A DNA stretch of 44,485 nucleotides from Megasphaera sp. (lineage in GTDB: Bacteria > Bacillota > Negativicutes > Veillonellales > Megasphaeraceae): positions 1 through 44,485 of the forward strand of contig JALCDF010000008.1 of NCBI GenBank assembly GCA_022641375.1. The letters are read 5' to 3'. The translations under genes were made by a program, and so were the position numbers. How positions within the stretch are numbered: position 1 is the first letter of the stretch; every line of letters starts with the position of its first letter. Positions 1 through 8,223 of this stretch are shown here, piece by piece. The notes beneath the pieces are model-generated. The model was not told the DNA's origin. It saw only the letters and a program-made list of their open reading frames with translations, and ran no database searches.

Positions 1-1
1 G

Positions 2-316
2 GAATTCAAAGACATGGATAAAGCGAAAAGCTTATTTTCCCTGTTGGAAGAACAGGATGTTGTGACCAATCTGCTTTATGATGGCGAGAATGACCAAAAT
101 CAGGCAGTGACGGTACGGATTGGCGAGGAAGCGAAATTATCTCCCATTAACGATTGCAGCATCATTGAAGCCACATTCAAAGCCAATGATGTCGTCATTG
201 GGAAAATTGCCGTTCTGGGTCCGACCCGGATGGAATACGGCAAGATAATCGGTCTTTTAGATTTTATGAAACAGCATGTAACCAATATCTTAGAGCATTA
301 TCATAATGATACATAG
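2..316 (+). CDS. hrcA: Heat-inducible transcription repressor HrcA, C-terminal part (5' end outside window)
   Basis: The reading frame is open from base 2, so only the last roughly 104 residues are present. The product resembles the C-terminal end of HrcA, with a conserved stretch GKIAVLGPTRMEYGKI and a final helix with QHVTNILEHY. HrcA represses class I heat-shock genes by binding CIRCE operators and depends on GroEL for activity. It sits first in a hrcA-grpE-dnaK-dnaJ arrangement typical of Firmicutes, 94 bp before grpE. The CIRCE operator expected upstream of hrcA would lie outside the window. Identity is firm because of motif and context together. Confidence 0.9.
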   Translation, partial: EFKDMDKAKSLFSLLEEQDVVTNLLYDGENDQNQAVTVRIGEEAKLSPINDCSIIEATFKANDVVIGKIAVLGPTRMEYGKIIGLLDFMKQHVTNILEHYHNDT

Positions 317-317
317 T

Positions 318-338
318 GTATCAGGGAATCCCTGGTAC
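318..338 (+). other. Intercistronic hairpin between hrcA and grpE
   Basis: Bases 318-326 pair with 330-338 (nine base pairs including one G-T) around a three-base loop. No T-run follows, so it is not a classical terminator. It could be an mRNA processing or stability element separating repressor from chaperone expression; that role is inferred. Confidence 0.45.
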
Positions 339-410
339 ATGATGAGGGAACGCTAAGAGCCATACAGATGCATGCTGGTGTCCACAATAGATGGGAGATA
401 GATAAGTGCT

Positions 411-1031
411 ATGAGCAAAGATACGAAAAAAGAAAACGAACAGGCAACGCAGGATGAAGCAGTAAAGGAAACAGCTGAAAAGGTGAATGAAGCAGCGGAT
501 ACACAGACTACAGATACTAAGGATACGGCAGATGAAGGAAAAGCAGCCGATACAGAAACAGCTGCTTCAACGGATGCCAAACAACAGGTGGAAGCAGCTG
601 TTGCGGATATGAAACAACGCTATATGCGCCTGCAGGCTGATTTCACTAATTTCAAGAAACGCACATCGACAGAAAAATTGCAGATTGCCGAAGTTGTAAA
701 AATGGATTTGTTAAAAAACATTTTACCTATTATGGATAACTTCGAACGGGCGCTGCAGGTACCGCAGGATAAGCAGACAGACGATGTCAAATCCTTTGTG
801 GATGGATATGCCATGATTTATAAGCAATTTACGACAGTCCTGGAAAAGGAAGGCGTTACTAAAATCGATGCTGTCGGCAAACCGTTTGATCCGATGTATC
901 ATGAAGCAGTCATGCGTGTCGCGAACGATGAATACGAAAACGACACCATTGTCGAAGTATTACAGGAAGGGTATCTGCTGGGTGATAAAACATTGCGCCC
1001 GGCTATGGTTAAAGTCGCATTTAACGGTTAA
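411..1031 (+). CDS. grpE: Nucleotide exchange factor GrpE
   Basis: GrpE releases ADP from DnaK and so resets the chaperone cycle. The 206-residue product has an acidic, low-complexity N-terminus (about residues 1-60, rich in E, T, A and D), then the long helical part with YMRLQADFTNFKKR, and the C-terminal beta domain with the signature VGKPFDPMYHEAV and a final KTLRPAMVKVA. Length is normal for the family. The Shine-Dalgarno-like GGGAG lies about 13 bases before the ATG, further than usual, but no better start is in frame. It lies between hrcA and dnaK, 32 bases before the dnaK start. Confidence 0.96.
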   Translation: MSKDTKKENEQATQDEAVKETAEKVNEAADTQTTDTKDTADEGKAADTETAASTDAKQQVEAAVADMKQRYMRLQADFTNFKKRTSTEKLQIAEVVKMDLLKNILPIMDNFERALQVPQDKQTDDVKSFVDGYAMIYKQFTTVLEKEGVTKIDAVGKPFDPMYHEAVMRVANDEYENDTIVEVLQEGYLLGDKTLRPAMVKVAFNG

Positions 1032-1063
1032 TTATCGTAATATATTAGAGGAGGAATTTTATC

Positions 1064-2929
1064 ATGAGTAAAGTAATTGGTATTGACTTGGGCACGACGA
1101 ACTCGGTTGTAGCTGTTATGGAAGGCGGCGAACCGACGGTTATTACGAACACAGAAGGTTCACGGCTGACACCGTCTGTTGTCGGTTTTTCCAAGACGGG
1201 TGAACGTCTTGTCGGCCAGCTGGCAAAACGTCAGGCTGTATCTAATCCGGAAAATACGATTGCATCTATCAAACGTCATATGGGCGAAAATTATACAGTA
1301 GATGTCAATGATAAAAAATATACACCGCAGGAAATTTCAGCTATGATTTTGCAAAAGCTGAAAGAAGATGCAGAAGCATATTTAGGCGAAAAAGTAACGC
1401 AGGCTGTTATTACCGTTCCGGCATACTTCAATGACGGGCAACGTCAGGCTACAAAAGATGCCGGTAAGATTGCCGGTCTTGATGTGCTGCGTATCGTCAA
1501 CGAACCGACAGCAGCAGCATTGGCGTATGGCCTTGATAAAGGCGGCGACGGCAAGATCCTGGTATTTGACCTTGGCGGCGGCACGTTCGATGTATCTATC
1601 CTTGAATTAGGCGAAGGCGTATTTGAAGTAAAGGCTACCAATGGCAACACCCATCTTGGCGGCGATGACTTCGATGAAAATGTCATGAATTGGATGATCG
1701 CTGAATTTAAGAAACAGACCGGCATCGACCTTTCCAAAGATAAAATGGCGGAACAACGGTTGAAGGAAGCTGCTGAAAAAGCTAAAATCGAATTGTCTAC
1801 TGTCCTTTCGACAAACATCAACCTGCCGTTTATTACAGCAGATGCTACGGGCCCGAAACATTTGGATTTGAATCTGACTCGTGCTAAATTCAACGAATTG
1901 ACAGAAGATCTGGTGCAGGCTACCATGGAACCGACTCGCAAGGCTATTGCTGATTCCGGCTTGTCCATCAATGAAATTGATAAAATTATCCTTGTCGGCG
2001 GTTCCAGTCGTATCCCGGCTGTCCAGGATGCCATTAAATCCATCCTCGGCAAAGAACCGAGCAAAGGTGTCAACCCTGATGAATGCGTTGCTATCGGCGC
2101 TGCTGTTCAGGCCGGCGTCCTCGTAGGCGATGTAAAAGATGTATTGCTGTTGGATGTTACGCCGTTGTCCCTGGGTATTGAAACCCTGGGTGGTGTATTC
2201 ACTAAGATTATTGACCGTAATACGACTATCCCGACTTCGGGCAGCCAGGTATTCTCTACGGCTGTTGATAACCAGCCGTCTGTTGATGTCCATGTATTAC
2301 AGGGCGAACGTGAAATGGCTGCAGATAACAAGTCCTTAGGCCGTTTTGAATTGACGGGAATCCCGGCAGCACCGCGTGGAGTACCTCGTATCGAAGTTAC
2401 ATTTAACATCGATGCTAATGGTATCGTCAATGTAGCTGCTAAGGATCTCGGTACTGGCAAGGAACAGAAGATTACGATTAAATCTTCTTCGGGACTCGAT
2501 AAAGGTGAAATCGACCGCATGGTCAAAGAAGCCTCTGCCCATGAAGCAGAAGATAAGAAACGTAAAGAAGGAATCGAAGCAAAGAACAATGCGGATTCTC
2601 TTATTTATCAGGCAGAAAAAACCATTAAGGATTTGGGAGATAAAGCAGATGCTTCCAAAGTTTCTGAAATCAAGAGCAAGATTGCCGAATTGAAAGAAGC
2701 CGTAAAGAGTGAAGATTCCGATAAGATCAAAGCAGCATCGGAAGCATTGACGAAACCGCTCTATGACTTGACCAGTGAAATGTACAAACAGGCTGATGCA
2801 CAGCAACAGCAACAGCAGGCACAGCCAGGTGCACAGCAGGCCGGTTCGCAGCAGAGTCAGGATACACAGCAGAAAGATGAAAAAGTAGTCGATGCGGATT
2901 ATAAAGTAGTCGATGACGACAAAAAGTAA
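1064..2929 (+). CDS. dnaK: Chaperone protein DnaK (Hsp70)
   Basis: ATP-driven cytoplasmic chaperone that folds and protects proteins with DnaJ and GrpE. The 621 residues contain the ATPase signature [11 protein letters not shown] near the N-terminus, [11 protein letters not shown], the third Hsp70 signature [13 protein letters not shown], the interdomain linker [15 protein letters not shown] around residues 357-371, and a substrate-binding domain with lid. The tail from about residue 577 is rich in glutamine and ends [14 protein letters not shown], related to the usual EEVDDKK end. A strong AGAGGAGG precedes the ATG. The 24-base gap to dnaJ shows co-transcription. Confidence 0.98.
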   Translation: MSKVIGIDLGTTNSVVAVMEGGEPTVITNTEGSRLTPSVVGFSKTGERLVGQLAKRQAVSNPENTIASIKRHMGENYTVDVNDKKYTPQEISAMILQKLKEDAEAYLGEKVTQAVITVPAYFNDGQRQATKDAGKIAGLDVLRIVNEPTAAALAYGLDKGGDGKILVFDLGGGTFDVSILELGEGVFEVKATNGNTHLGGDDFDENVMNWMIAEFKKQTGIDLSKDKMAEQRLKEAAEKAKIELSTVLSTNINLPFITADATGPKHLDLNLTRAKFNELTEDLVQATMEPTRKAIADSGLSINEIDKIILVGGSSRIPAVQDAIKSILGKEPSKGVNPDECVAIGAAVQAGVLVGDVKDVLLLDVTPLSLGIETLGGVFTKIIDRNTTIPTSGSQVFSTAVDNQPSVDVHVLQGEREMAADNKSLGRFELTGIPAAPRGVPRIEVTFNIDANGIVNVAAKDLGTGKEQKITIKSSSGLDKGEIDRMVKEASAHEAEDKKRKEGIEAKNNADSLIYQAEKTIKDLGDKADASKVSEIKSKIAELKEAVKSEDSDKIKAASEALTKPLYDLTSEMYKQADAQQQQQQAQPGAQQAGSQQSQDTQQKDEKVVDADYKVVDDDKK

Positions 2930-2953
2930 GATAGATAAGAGGGGCTGCCCATT

Positions 2954-4162
2954 ATGAGTAAAAAAGATTATTATGAAATCCTTGGTGTTCCCAAAGACGC
3001 CAGCGATGCTGAAATAAAAAAAGCGTTCCGTAAAATGGCTATCAAGTATCATCCTGATAAGAATCGTGACAACCCTAAAGCGGCAGAAGAAAAGTTCAAA
3101 GAAGTCAATGAAGCGTACAGCGTATTGTCTAATAAGCAAAAGCGTGCCCAATATGATCAGTTCGGCCCGGATGCCTTTCAAAATGGCAACGGGGCCGGCG
3201 GGTTCGGCCAGGGTGATTTTGGCGGCTTTGGCGGTTTTGGCCAAGGTGGTTTCAGCCAGGGAGATTTTGGCGGCTTTGGTGATATCTTTGATTCTTTCTT
3301 CGGAGGTCAGGGCAGCCGGCAGTCGAATAATGGACCACAACGGGGTTCGGATTTGCGCTTTGATGTGAATATTTCCTTTAAGCAGGCTGCTTTTGGTACA
3401 GATATGGAAATCGAAGTGCCGAAAGAAGAAACATGTGACCGCTGTCATGGTACGGGTGCCGAACCGGGCAGTAAAGTAGATACATGTCCGATTTGTCACG
3501 GTACCGGCCAGCAGCGGGTGGTACAAAATACGCCGTTTGGTCAGATGGTGAATGTCCGCACGTGTTCTCATTGCGGCGGGACCGGTAAAATCATTCATGA
3601 CAAGTGTAAGAAGTGCCATGGAACGGGAACCGTAAAGGTTCGCAAGAAATTAAAGATCAAGGTTCCTGCCGGTGTGGATGACGGCGCACGGCTGCGTGTT
3701 TCCGGTGAAGGTGAACCGGGAATCCGCGGTGGCGGTCATGGCGATTTATATGTATATATTTTTGTTCGCAAAGATCTACATTTTATTCGCCAGGGCAATG
3801 ACATTTTGTCAAAAGCAGAGATATCCTTTGCGCAGGCAGGGCTGGGAGCGACTATCCTGGTAGATACACTGGATGGCAAGGTGGAATTGAAGATCCCGGC
3901 AGGGACGCAGACAGGTACGATATTCCGTATCCGCGGCAAAGGGGTTCCTGTCCTCGGTTCTAAGAGCCGTCGGGGCGATCATCATGTTCAGGTCACGGTG
4001 GCTACACCGAAACACATCAATGCCAATCAGCGTGAACTGTTGAAAAAATTCGCCTATGCCGGAGGAGAAACCTGGGTGGGGGAGTCTGAAGCGGACAACC
4101 CACCGAAAAAAGAAACGAAAAAAAAAGAAGGATTATGGGATAAAATAAAAGACAGCATCTAA
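2954..4162 (+). CDS. dnaJ: Chaperone protein DnaJ (type I Hsp40)
   Basis: Co-chaperone that stimulates DnaK ATPase and hands over substrates. It has a J domain (residues 1-68, with H33-P34-D35), a G/F-rich linker (about 75-120) built of near repeats of GQGDFGGFG, and four CxxCxGxG zinc motifs between about residues 160 and 222 ([32 protein letters not shown]). The C-terminal substrate-binding domains follow, so this is the full-length class I form (402 residues). It ends the heat-shock set proper, but no terminator follows, so prmA and downstream genes probably share its transcript. Confidence 0.98.
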   Translation: MSKKDYYEILGVPKDASDAEIKKAFRKMAIKYHPDKNRDNPKAAEEKFKEVNEAYSVLSNKQKRAQYDQFGPDAFQNGNGAGGFGQGDFGGFGGFGQGGFSQGDFGGFGDIFDSFFGGQGSRQSNNGPQRGSDLRFDVNISFKQAAFGTDMEIEVPKEETCDRCHGTGAEPGSKVDTCPICHGTGQQRVVQNTPFGQMVNVRTCSHCGGTGKIIHDKCKKCHGTGTVKVRKKLKIKVPAGVDDGARLRVSGEGEPGIRGGGHGDLYVYIFVRKDLHFIRQGNDILSKAEISFAQAGLGATILVDTLDGKVELKIPAGTQTGTIFRIRGKGVPVLGSKSRRGDHHVQVTVATPKHINANQRELLKKFAYAGGETWVGESEADNPPKKETKKKEGLWDKIKDSI

Positions 4163-4232
4163 TTCACACGAAGCGTTCCGTAAGGCGTCTTTATATGGAG
4201 ACAAATTATCAGAGCGCCCGGAGGGTACCAAT

Positions 4233-5114
4233 ATGAAATGGAATGAAGTTGATGTCATTGTTTCCCCGAGGGTCACCGATTTGGTGGCCCTTCTTTTATA
4301 TGAATGCGGCAGTCATGGATCCGTGATCCATGATGATGAAAAAGATGAGCAAGGGTGTATCCGTATCACGGCATATTTCCCCGCAGATGTAAAAAATATA
4401 AGAGAAACAATAGACGAACATATGAAACAATTGCAAGAACGGACGCCGGATTTTGGATCATGGCGTATGTTGCAGCAGGATGCCGATGATTCATCGTGGC
4501 TGTATGTATGGCAGGATTATTTTCATCCCATCAAGGTTTCATCCCGATTTTGGGTGGAACCGGCGTGGGAAAAAGCTGTGCCGGAACCGGGAGAACAAGT
4601 CATCACGATTGATCCGGGAGTGGCTTTTGGCAGTGGCGTACATGATACGACAGCCATGTGCATCAGATATCTGGAACAGACGGTGAAATCGGGTGACCTT
4701 GTTTTTGATATCGGTACCGGTACGGGCATACTGGCCATTGCGGCGGCTAAGCTGGGGGCCTATCATGTATCAGCAGTTGATTTCGATGAGAAAGCGGTGC
4801 AGCAGGCGAATATCAACGTCGCCCTGAATGGCTGCGAAAGCGTTGTTGAAGTCATCGACAGCAATCTTCTGGCGGCGGTGTCACAGGGAAAGCGCAAAGC
4901 CGATGTTATTGTAGCCAATTTAGTCACCAATGCCGTGTTGGATTTGTTGCCAACTGTCGGTGCGTATATGCACAAGGGCTCCATCCTTATTGTCAGCGGC
5001 ATCATCGATGAACGCATCGATGAAGTCCGCAGGGCAGCTATACCGGCAGGATTTGACAGCGAAAACGAAACCGCCCAGGGTGGCTGGTATGCTGTTTGCT
5101 TAAGGAGAAAATGA
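4233..5114 (+). CDS. prmA: Ribosomal protein L11 methyltransferase PrmA
   Basis: S-adenosylmethionine-dependent methyltransferase that modifies ribosomal protein L11. The 293-residue product has the N-terminal recognition domain and a Rossmann methyltransferase with PGVAFGSGVHDTTAMC, the SAM-binding FDIGTGTGILAIAA, an acidic strand-2 residue in SAVDFDEKAV, and NLVTNAVLDLLP in the NILA-like position. The start at 4233 has GGAGG eight bases upstream. It follows dnaJ by 70 bases and overlaps the start of rsmE. The dnaJ-prmA-rsmE order is common in Firmicutes. Confidence 0.95.
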   Translation: MKWNEVDVIVSPRVTDLVALLLYECGSHGSVIHDDEKDEQGCIRITAYFPADVKNIRETIDEHMKQLQERTPDFGSWRMLQQDADDSSWLYVWQDYFHPIKVSSRFWVEPAWEKAVPEPGEQVITIDPGVAFGSGVHDTTAMCIRYLEQTVKSGDLVFDIGTGTGILAIAAAKLGAYHVSAVDFDEKAVQQANINVALNGCESVVEVIDSNLLAAVSQGKRKADVIVANLVTNAVLDLLPTVGAYMHKGSILIVSGIIDERIDEVRRAAIPAGFDSENETAQGGWYAVCLRRK

Positions 5115-5845
5115 TGAGAAAGATATTTACGGATTTTCCTATTTGTGGTACGTTTGAACTGTCAGCGGATGATGCCCATCATGTTGTCGTTGTCCTGCGT
5201 CATACCGTAGGCGATACGATCAATGTAACGGATTCCACAGGTGCGACATACGAATGTTTTATTACCGGCATGGAAGGTCATTCTGCATTTTTGACGCCGG
5301 CCCGGAAAGTATCCAGCGGCCTGCCAACCTCTGGGGCAGTGAGTATAGCTGCCGGGCTCCTGAAAAATGATAAATTCGACTGGATGGTCCAGAAGGCAGC
5401 GGAATTGGGAGCGGCATCCATCATTCCTGTACAAATGGAACATTGTGTAGTAAAATTAGATAACGCTCGTCAGCAGGCCCGGCAGCAGCGTTGGCAGAGG
5501 CTGGCACTGGAAGCAGCCAAGCAATGCGGCCGCGATGATATATCACATATTGAAGCGGTGACCGATTTCCAGAGTCTGATTGATACCTATGGCAGCAGTG
5601 CCCGTTTTGTCATTCCTTATGAAAAAGAAACGGCACCATTAGCCGATGTGTGTAAAGAAGTGCGTACCGGAGATGTCATCATCTGTATCGGCCCGGAAGG
5701 CGGCTTTGCCGATGCAGAGATTGACTATGCGAAAAAACATCTTCCCTGGTGTCGTACAGTCAGCCTGGGGCCCCGCATCCTGCGGGCAGAAACGGCGTCC
5801 TTAGCGGCGTTGTCTATTATCATGTATGAAAGAGGATTTAAGTAA
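5114..5845 (+). CDS. rsmE: 16S rRNA (uracil1498-N3)-methyltransferase RsmE
   Basis: SPOUT-class methyltransferase that methylates U1498 of 16S rRNA. The C-terminal trefoil-knot motifs are clear: IGPEGGFADAEIDYA and LGPRILRAETASLAALS. The N-terminal PUA-like part includes HHVVVVLRHTVGD, and LKNDKFDWMVQKAAELGA is typical of the family. Two adjacent ATGs (5111 and 5114) are possible. AAGGAG at 5102-5107 suits 5114 better, and either way translation is coupled to the end of prmA. Its stop codon shares a base with the mtaB start. Confidence 0.95.
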   Translation: MRKIFTDFPICGTFELSADDAHHVVVVLRHTVGDTINVTDSTGATYECFITGMEGHSAFLTPARKVSSGLPTSGAVSIAAGLLKNDKFDWMVQKAAELGAASIIPVQMEHCVVKLDNARQQARQQRWQRLALEAAKQCGRDDISHIEAVTDFQSLIDTYGSSARFVIPYEKETAPLADVCKEVRTGDVIICIGPEGGFADAEIDYAKKHLPWCRTVSLGPRILRAETASLAALSIIMYERGFK

Positions 5846-7182
5846 TGCCAACTATTGCTTTTGCTACATTGGGTTGTCGTGTCAATCAGTATGATACAGA
5901 CAGCATGCGCAGCCTTTTCATGACGGCAGGATTCAGTGAGTCCGATTTTAGTGACAGCTGTGATGTCTATGTCATTAATACGTGTTCCGTAACCCAGGCC
6001 GGTGAAAAAAAATCGCGTCAGATGATACGCCGGGCTAAAAAAAATAATCCCGCAGCTATTGTGGTAGTGACGGGATGCTATGCCCAGCTTAGTCCGAATG
6101 TATTAGCGTCGATGGAAGGCGTCGATGCCATTATCGGTACAGATGAAAAAAAGGGCATTGTTGATATCGTCAAAAATATACTGAAAAATCACCGTCGGGA
6201 ACCGGGTATTTCTCATGCGACGCCGGTTGTTGCCGTGCATGATGTGATGAACCCGGATGAGTTTGAAGAAATTCCCCTATATCCCAGTGCGGTGGAACAT
6301 ACGCGGGCTGATTTGAAGATACAGGAAGGGTGTAATAATTTTTGCACGTATTGCATCATTCCGTATACGCGGGGAGGACTTAAATCCCGGCGCCCGGATG
6401 CGGTCATCGCGGAAGCGCAACGCCTGATCCAGGCAGGGTTCAGGGAAATCGTATTGACTGGCATCCACCTCGGTGCCTATGGCAAAGAGTTGCCGGATAA
6501 ACCTACGTTAGCCCTTATCCTGCGCCGTCTCTTAACGGAGACGACGGTACAGCGCATCCGCCTGGGTTCGGTTGAATCACTGGAAGTAGACGATGATTTA
6601 ATCGCTGTCATGAATTCATCAGAACGTTTTTGTCCGCATCTGCATTTACCGCTCCAATCGGGCTCGGATGCTATTTTAAAAGCGATGCACCGGCACTATA
6701 CAAAGGCTGAATTCATTTCTCTTATCGAAGAATTACGGAGTAAAATTCATGGTTTGACCGTGTCTACCGATTTAATTTTAGGATTTCCCGGTGAAACGGC
6801 AGAGCTGTTTGAAGAAACGATGGAAACGCTGAAATTGCTTCATTTTTCGCATATCCATGCTTTTCCATACTCCCCGCGGCAGGGAACACCGGCAGCGAAG
6901 ATGAAAGGCCAGGTTGACAACAGCATCAAAAAAAAGCGTGTTGAGATCGTGAATGCGCTTTCTGCCCGCCAGAAAGATGAAATCTTACATGCGATGCTCG
7001 GACAGACTGCCAGGGTCCTTATTGAAACCCAGGACGGGGCCAGTGGTGAAGGGTTCTCCGAAAATTATGAACGGGTACGGGTCAGGAATTTGATGCGTCC
7101 CAGCAAGGGGGAAATCGTCCCCGTCATTCTTGAAGAAGTTCAGGATCATATCATATTAGGTAGGATAAAGGAGGAAATATAA
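5845..7182 (+). CDS. mtaB: tRNA (N6-threonylcarbamoyladenosine-C2)-methylthiotransferase MtaB
   Basis: Radical SAM enzyme of the MiaB family that converts t6A37 to ms2t6A37 in ANN-decoding tRNAs. The N-terminal UPF0004 domain has its three cysteines (LGCRVNQYDTD, NTCSVTQAGEKKSRQ, GCYAQ). The radical SAM cluster is C163-x3-C167-x2-C170 in CNNFCTYCIIPYTRG. A TRAM-like domain ends the protein. The start GCRVNQ places it in the MtaB rather than the MiaB subgroup. It needs two [4Fe-4S] clusters, which links it to the suf operon further right. It is translationally coupled to rsmE. Confidence 0.94.
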   Translation: MPTIAFATLGCRVNQYDTDSMRSLFMTAGFSESDFSDSCDVYVINTCSVTQAGEKKSRQMIRRAKKNNPAAIVVVTGCYAQLSPNVLASMEGVDAIIGTDEKKGIVDIVKNILKNHRREPGISHATPVVAVHDVMNPDEFEEIPLYPSAVEHTRADLKIQEGCNNFCTYCIIPYTRGGLKSRRPDAVIAEAQRLIQAGFREIVLTGIHLGAYGKELPDKPTLALILRRLLTETTVQRIRLGSVESLEVDDDLIAVMNSSERFCPHLHLPLQSGSDAILKAMHRHYTKAEFISLIEELRSKIHGLTVSTDLILGFPGETAELFEETMETLKLLHFSHIHAFPYSPRQGTPAAKMKGQVDNSIKKKRVEIVNALSARQKDEILHAMLGQTARVLIETQDGASGEGFSENYERVRVRNLMRPSKGEIVPVILEEVQDHIILGRIKEEI

Positions 7183-7183
7183 A

Positions 7184-7528
7184 ATGGAAGATTGCCTGTT
7201 TTGTAAGATCAGCAAAGGGGAAATCCCCAGCACAAAAGTATATGAAGATGATGATTTTTTTGCGTTTAAAGACATCAACCCGGTTGCACCGGTACATGTC
7301 CTGGTCGTTCCTAAAAAGCATATCGCCAATATTGCATCCTTAACAGCAGAAGATGCCGATATTGCCGGCAAGATGCTCTATGCCATTCAAAAAGTTGCTC
7401 ATATTCTGGACCTTGATAAAGATGGCTACCGCGTAGTATTCAATACGGGTGAAAAAGCCGGTCAGTCCGTATTGCATATGCATGCGCATATTTTAGGCGG
7501 AAAGGAAATGGCATGGCCCGGCGTATAA
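7184..7528 (+). CDS. HIT family purine nucleoside phosphoramidase (HinT-like)
   Basis: Small nucleotide-binding hydrolase of the histidine triad family. The 114 residues include CLFCKISKGEIPSTKVYEDD at the N-terminus and the catalytic triad H98-M-H100-A-H102 near the C-terminus. These match HinT-type phosphoramidases, which cleave P-N bonds in AMP conjugates; the exact substrate here cannot be read from sequence. AAAGGAGG lies just upstream, only two bases separate it from mtaB, and the last 16 bases overlap the next small gene. Confidence 0.93.
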   Translation: MEDCLFCKISKGEIPSTKVYEDDDFFAFKDINPVAPVHVLVVPKKHIANIASLTAEDADIAGKMLYAIQKVAHILDLDKDGYRVVFNTGEKAGQSVLHMHAHILGGKEMAWPGV

Positions 7529-7632
7529 CTTCTAAAAGAAGAAAACAGCAGGCAAGCCGCAAAGCAATTATACGGATTATTTCTATTGTTTTACTGATTG
7601 CTATCATTGTTTTCATGCACTTTAAGTTGTAG
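7513..7632 (+). CDS. Small basic single-helix membrane peptide, function unknown
   Basis: A 39-residue open frame starts inside the end of the HIT gene in another frame. AAAGGA at 7501-7506 precedes its ATG at 7513. The product has a very basic N-terminus (MARRITSKRRKQQASRKA) and then one hydrophobic helix (about residues 20-36, IIRIISIVLLIAIIVFMHF). It is the last frame before the terminator at 7664. It is not ribosomal protein S21, which often lies near mtaB in related genomes. The frame, start site and overlap support a real gene, but the family is not recognised. Confidence 0.55.
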   Translation: MARRITSKRRKQQASRKAIIRIISIVLLIAIIVFMHFKL

Positions 7633-7663
7633 ACTATTTCATTACTATTATGATGAATCAGAG

Positions 7664-7719
7664 AAACCCTTCCTGTCATAGAAACGGTACATGTACCTTT
7701 CTATGACAGGAGGGGTTTT
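7664..7719 (+). terminator. Strong hairpin terminator after the heat-shock/RNA-modification operon
   Basis: Bases 7664-7684 pair with 7698-7718 over 21 positions with one G-T pair, topped by a further palindrome (GGTAC/GTACC) inside the loop. A short T stretch lies at the foot of the right arm. It closes the operon that begins upstream of the window. The rest of 7633-7851 holds only this hairpin and a promoter candidate. Confidence 0.8.
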
Positions 7720-7781
7720 CCGTTCTAATGCAATTTTAATTTCCGGGATAGGATTTGCAGTATTTCTAATTATATTCTCAT

Positions 7782-7810
7782 TTGATTCTCAGCAAATTTT
7801 AATATGGATA
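7782..7810 (+). promoter_or_regulatory. Possible sigma-70-type promoter of yraN-yifB-dprA
   Basis: TTGATT at 7782-7787 and TGGATA at 7805-7810 are 17 bases apart in an AT-rich stretch between the terminator and yraN. The -10 box is a weak match, so this is tentative. Confidence 0.35.
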
Positions 7811-7851
7811 TGGTATGGTAGAGTAAATCAAGCTACAAAGGAGGCATATTC

Positions 7852-8223
7852 ATGAATGATTCATCATTAGGAAGATGGGGCGAAAGAGCAGCGGAGGAAT
7901 ATTTGCGGAAGCACAAACATTATATCATTTTGTATCGGAATTATCGCAATGCGATCGGGGAAATCGATTTGATTGCCATTGATGGCAATACGATTGTCTT
8001 CGTGGAAGTCAAAACACGCAGTACCTGCCGGTGCGGCCGGCCGTCTGAAGCGGTAGAAGCCCGCAAACAGCATAAGATCATAGCCGTGGCCAAATCGTAT
8101 CTGACACGGTTTGATTCGTGGGAACAACCGTGCCGTTTTGATGTGGTGGAGGTAATGGCGGCCGAGAAGGGGTTCATCGTGAATCATATTCCCAATGCGT
8201 TTATGGATGCGGGGAGGTACTGA
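7852..8223 (+). CDS. YraN family (UPF0102) putative endonuclease-fold protein
   Basis: The 123-residue product has the UPF0102 layout: LGRWGERAAEEYL at the start, GEIDLIAIDGNTIVFVEVKTR with the PD-(D/E)xK-like acidic and lysine residues (about 36-57), and FDVVEV near the C-terminus. The fold is related to Holliday-junction resolvases, but a biochemical role for the family is not settled. AAAGGAGG precedes the ATG. Its last base is the first base of yifB, so the two are coupled, and the yraN-yifB-dprA order is conserved in many bacteria. Confidence 0.9.
   Translation: MNDSSLGRWGERAAEEYLRKHKHYIILYRNYRNAIGEIDLIAIDGNTIVFVEVKTRSTCRCGRPSEAVEARKQHKIIAVAKSYLTRFDSWEQPCRFDVVEVMAAEKGFIVNHIPNAFMDAGRY

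Noticed and set aside
1-410. CIRCE operator for HrcA
   Set aside because: No TTAGCACTC/GAGTGCTAA pair is present; it would normally lie upstream of hrcA, outside the window.
1444-2589. Long open frames on the minus strand within dnaK
   Set aside because: They are antisense to a clearly conserved chaperone gene, have no ribosome sites and resemble no family.
2790-2875. CAG-rich repeat at the end of dnaK
   Set aside because: It codes for the glutamine-rich tail; such tails vary freely among Hsp70 proteins.
3200-3300. Tandem DNA repeat in dnaJ
   Set aside because: It encodes the normal glycine/phenylalanine linker and is not an independent element.
2336-3619. A 427-residue minus-strand open frame across dnaK-dnaJ
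   Set aside because: Hydrophobic low-complexity shadow of two real genes; no start signal.
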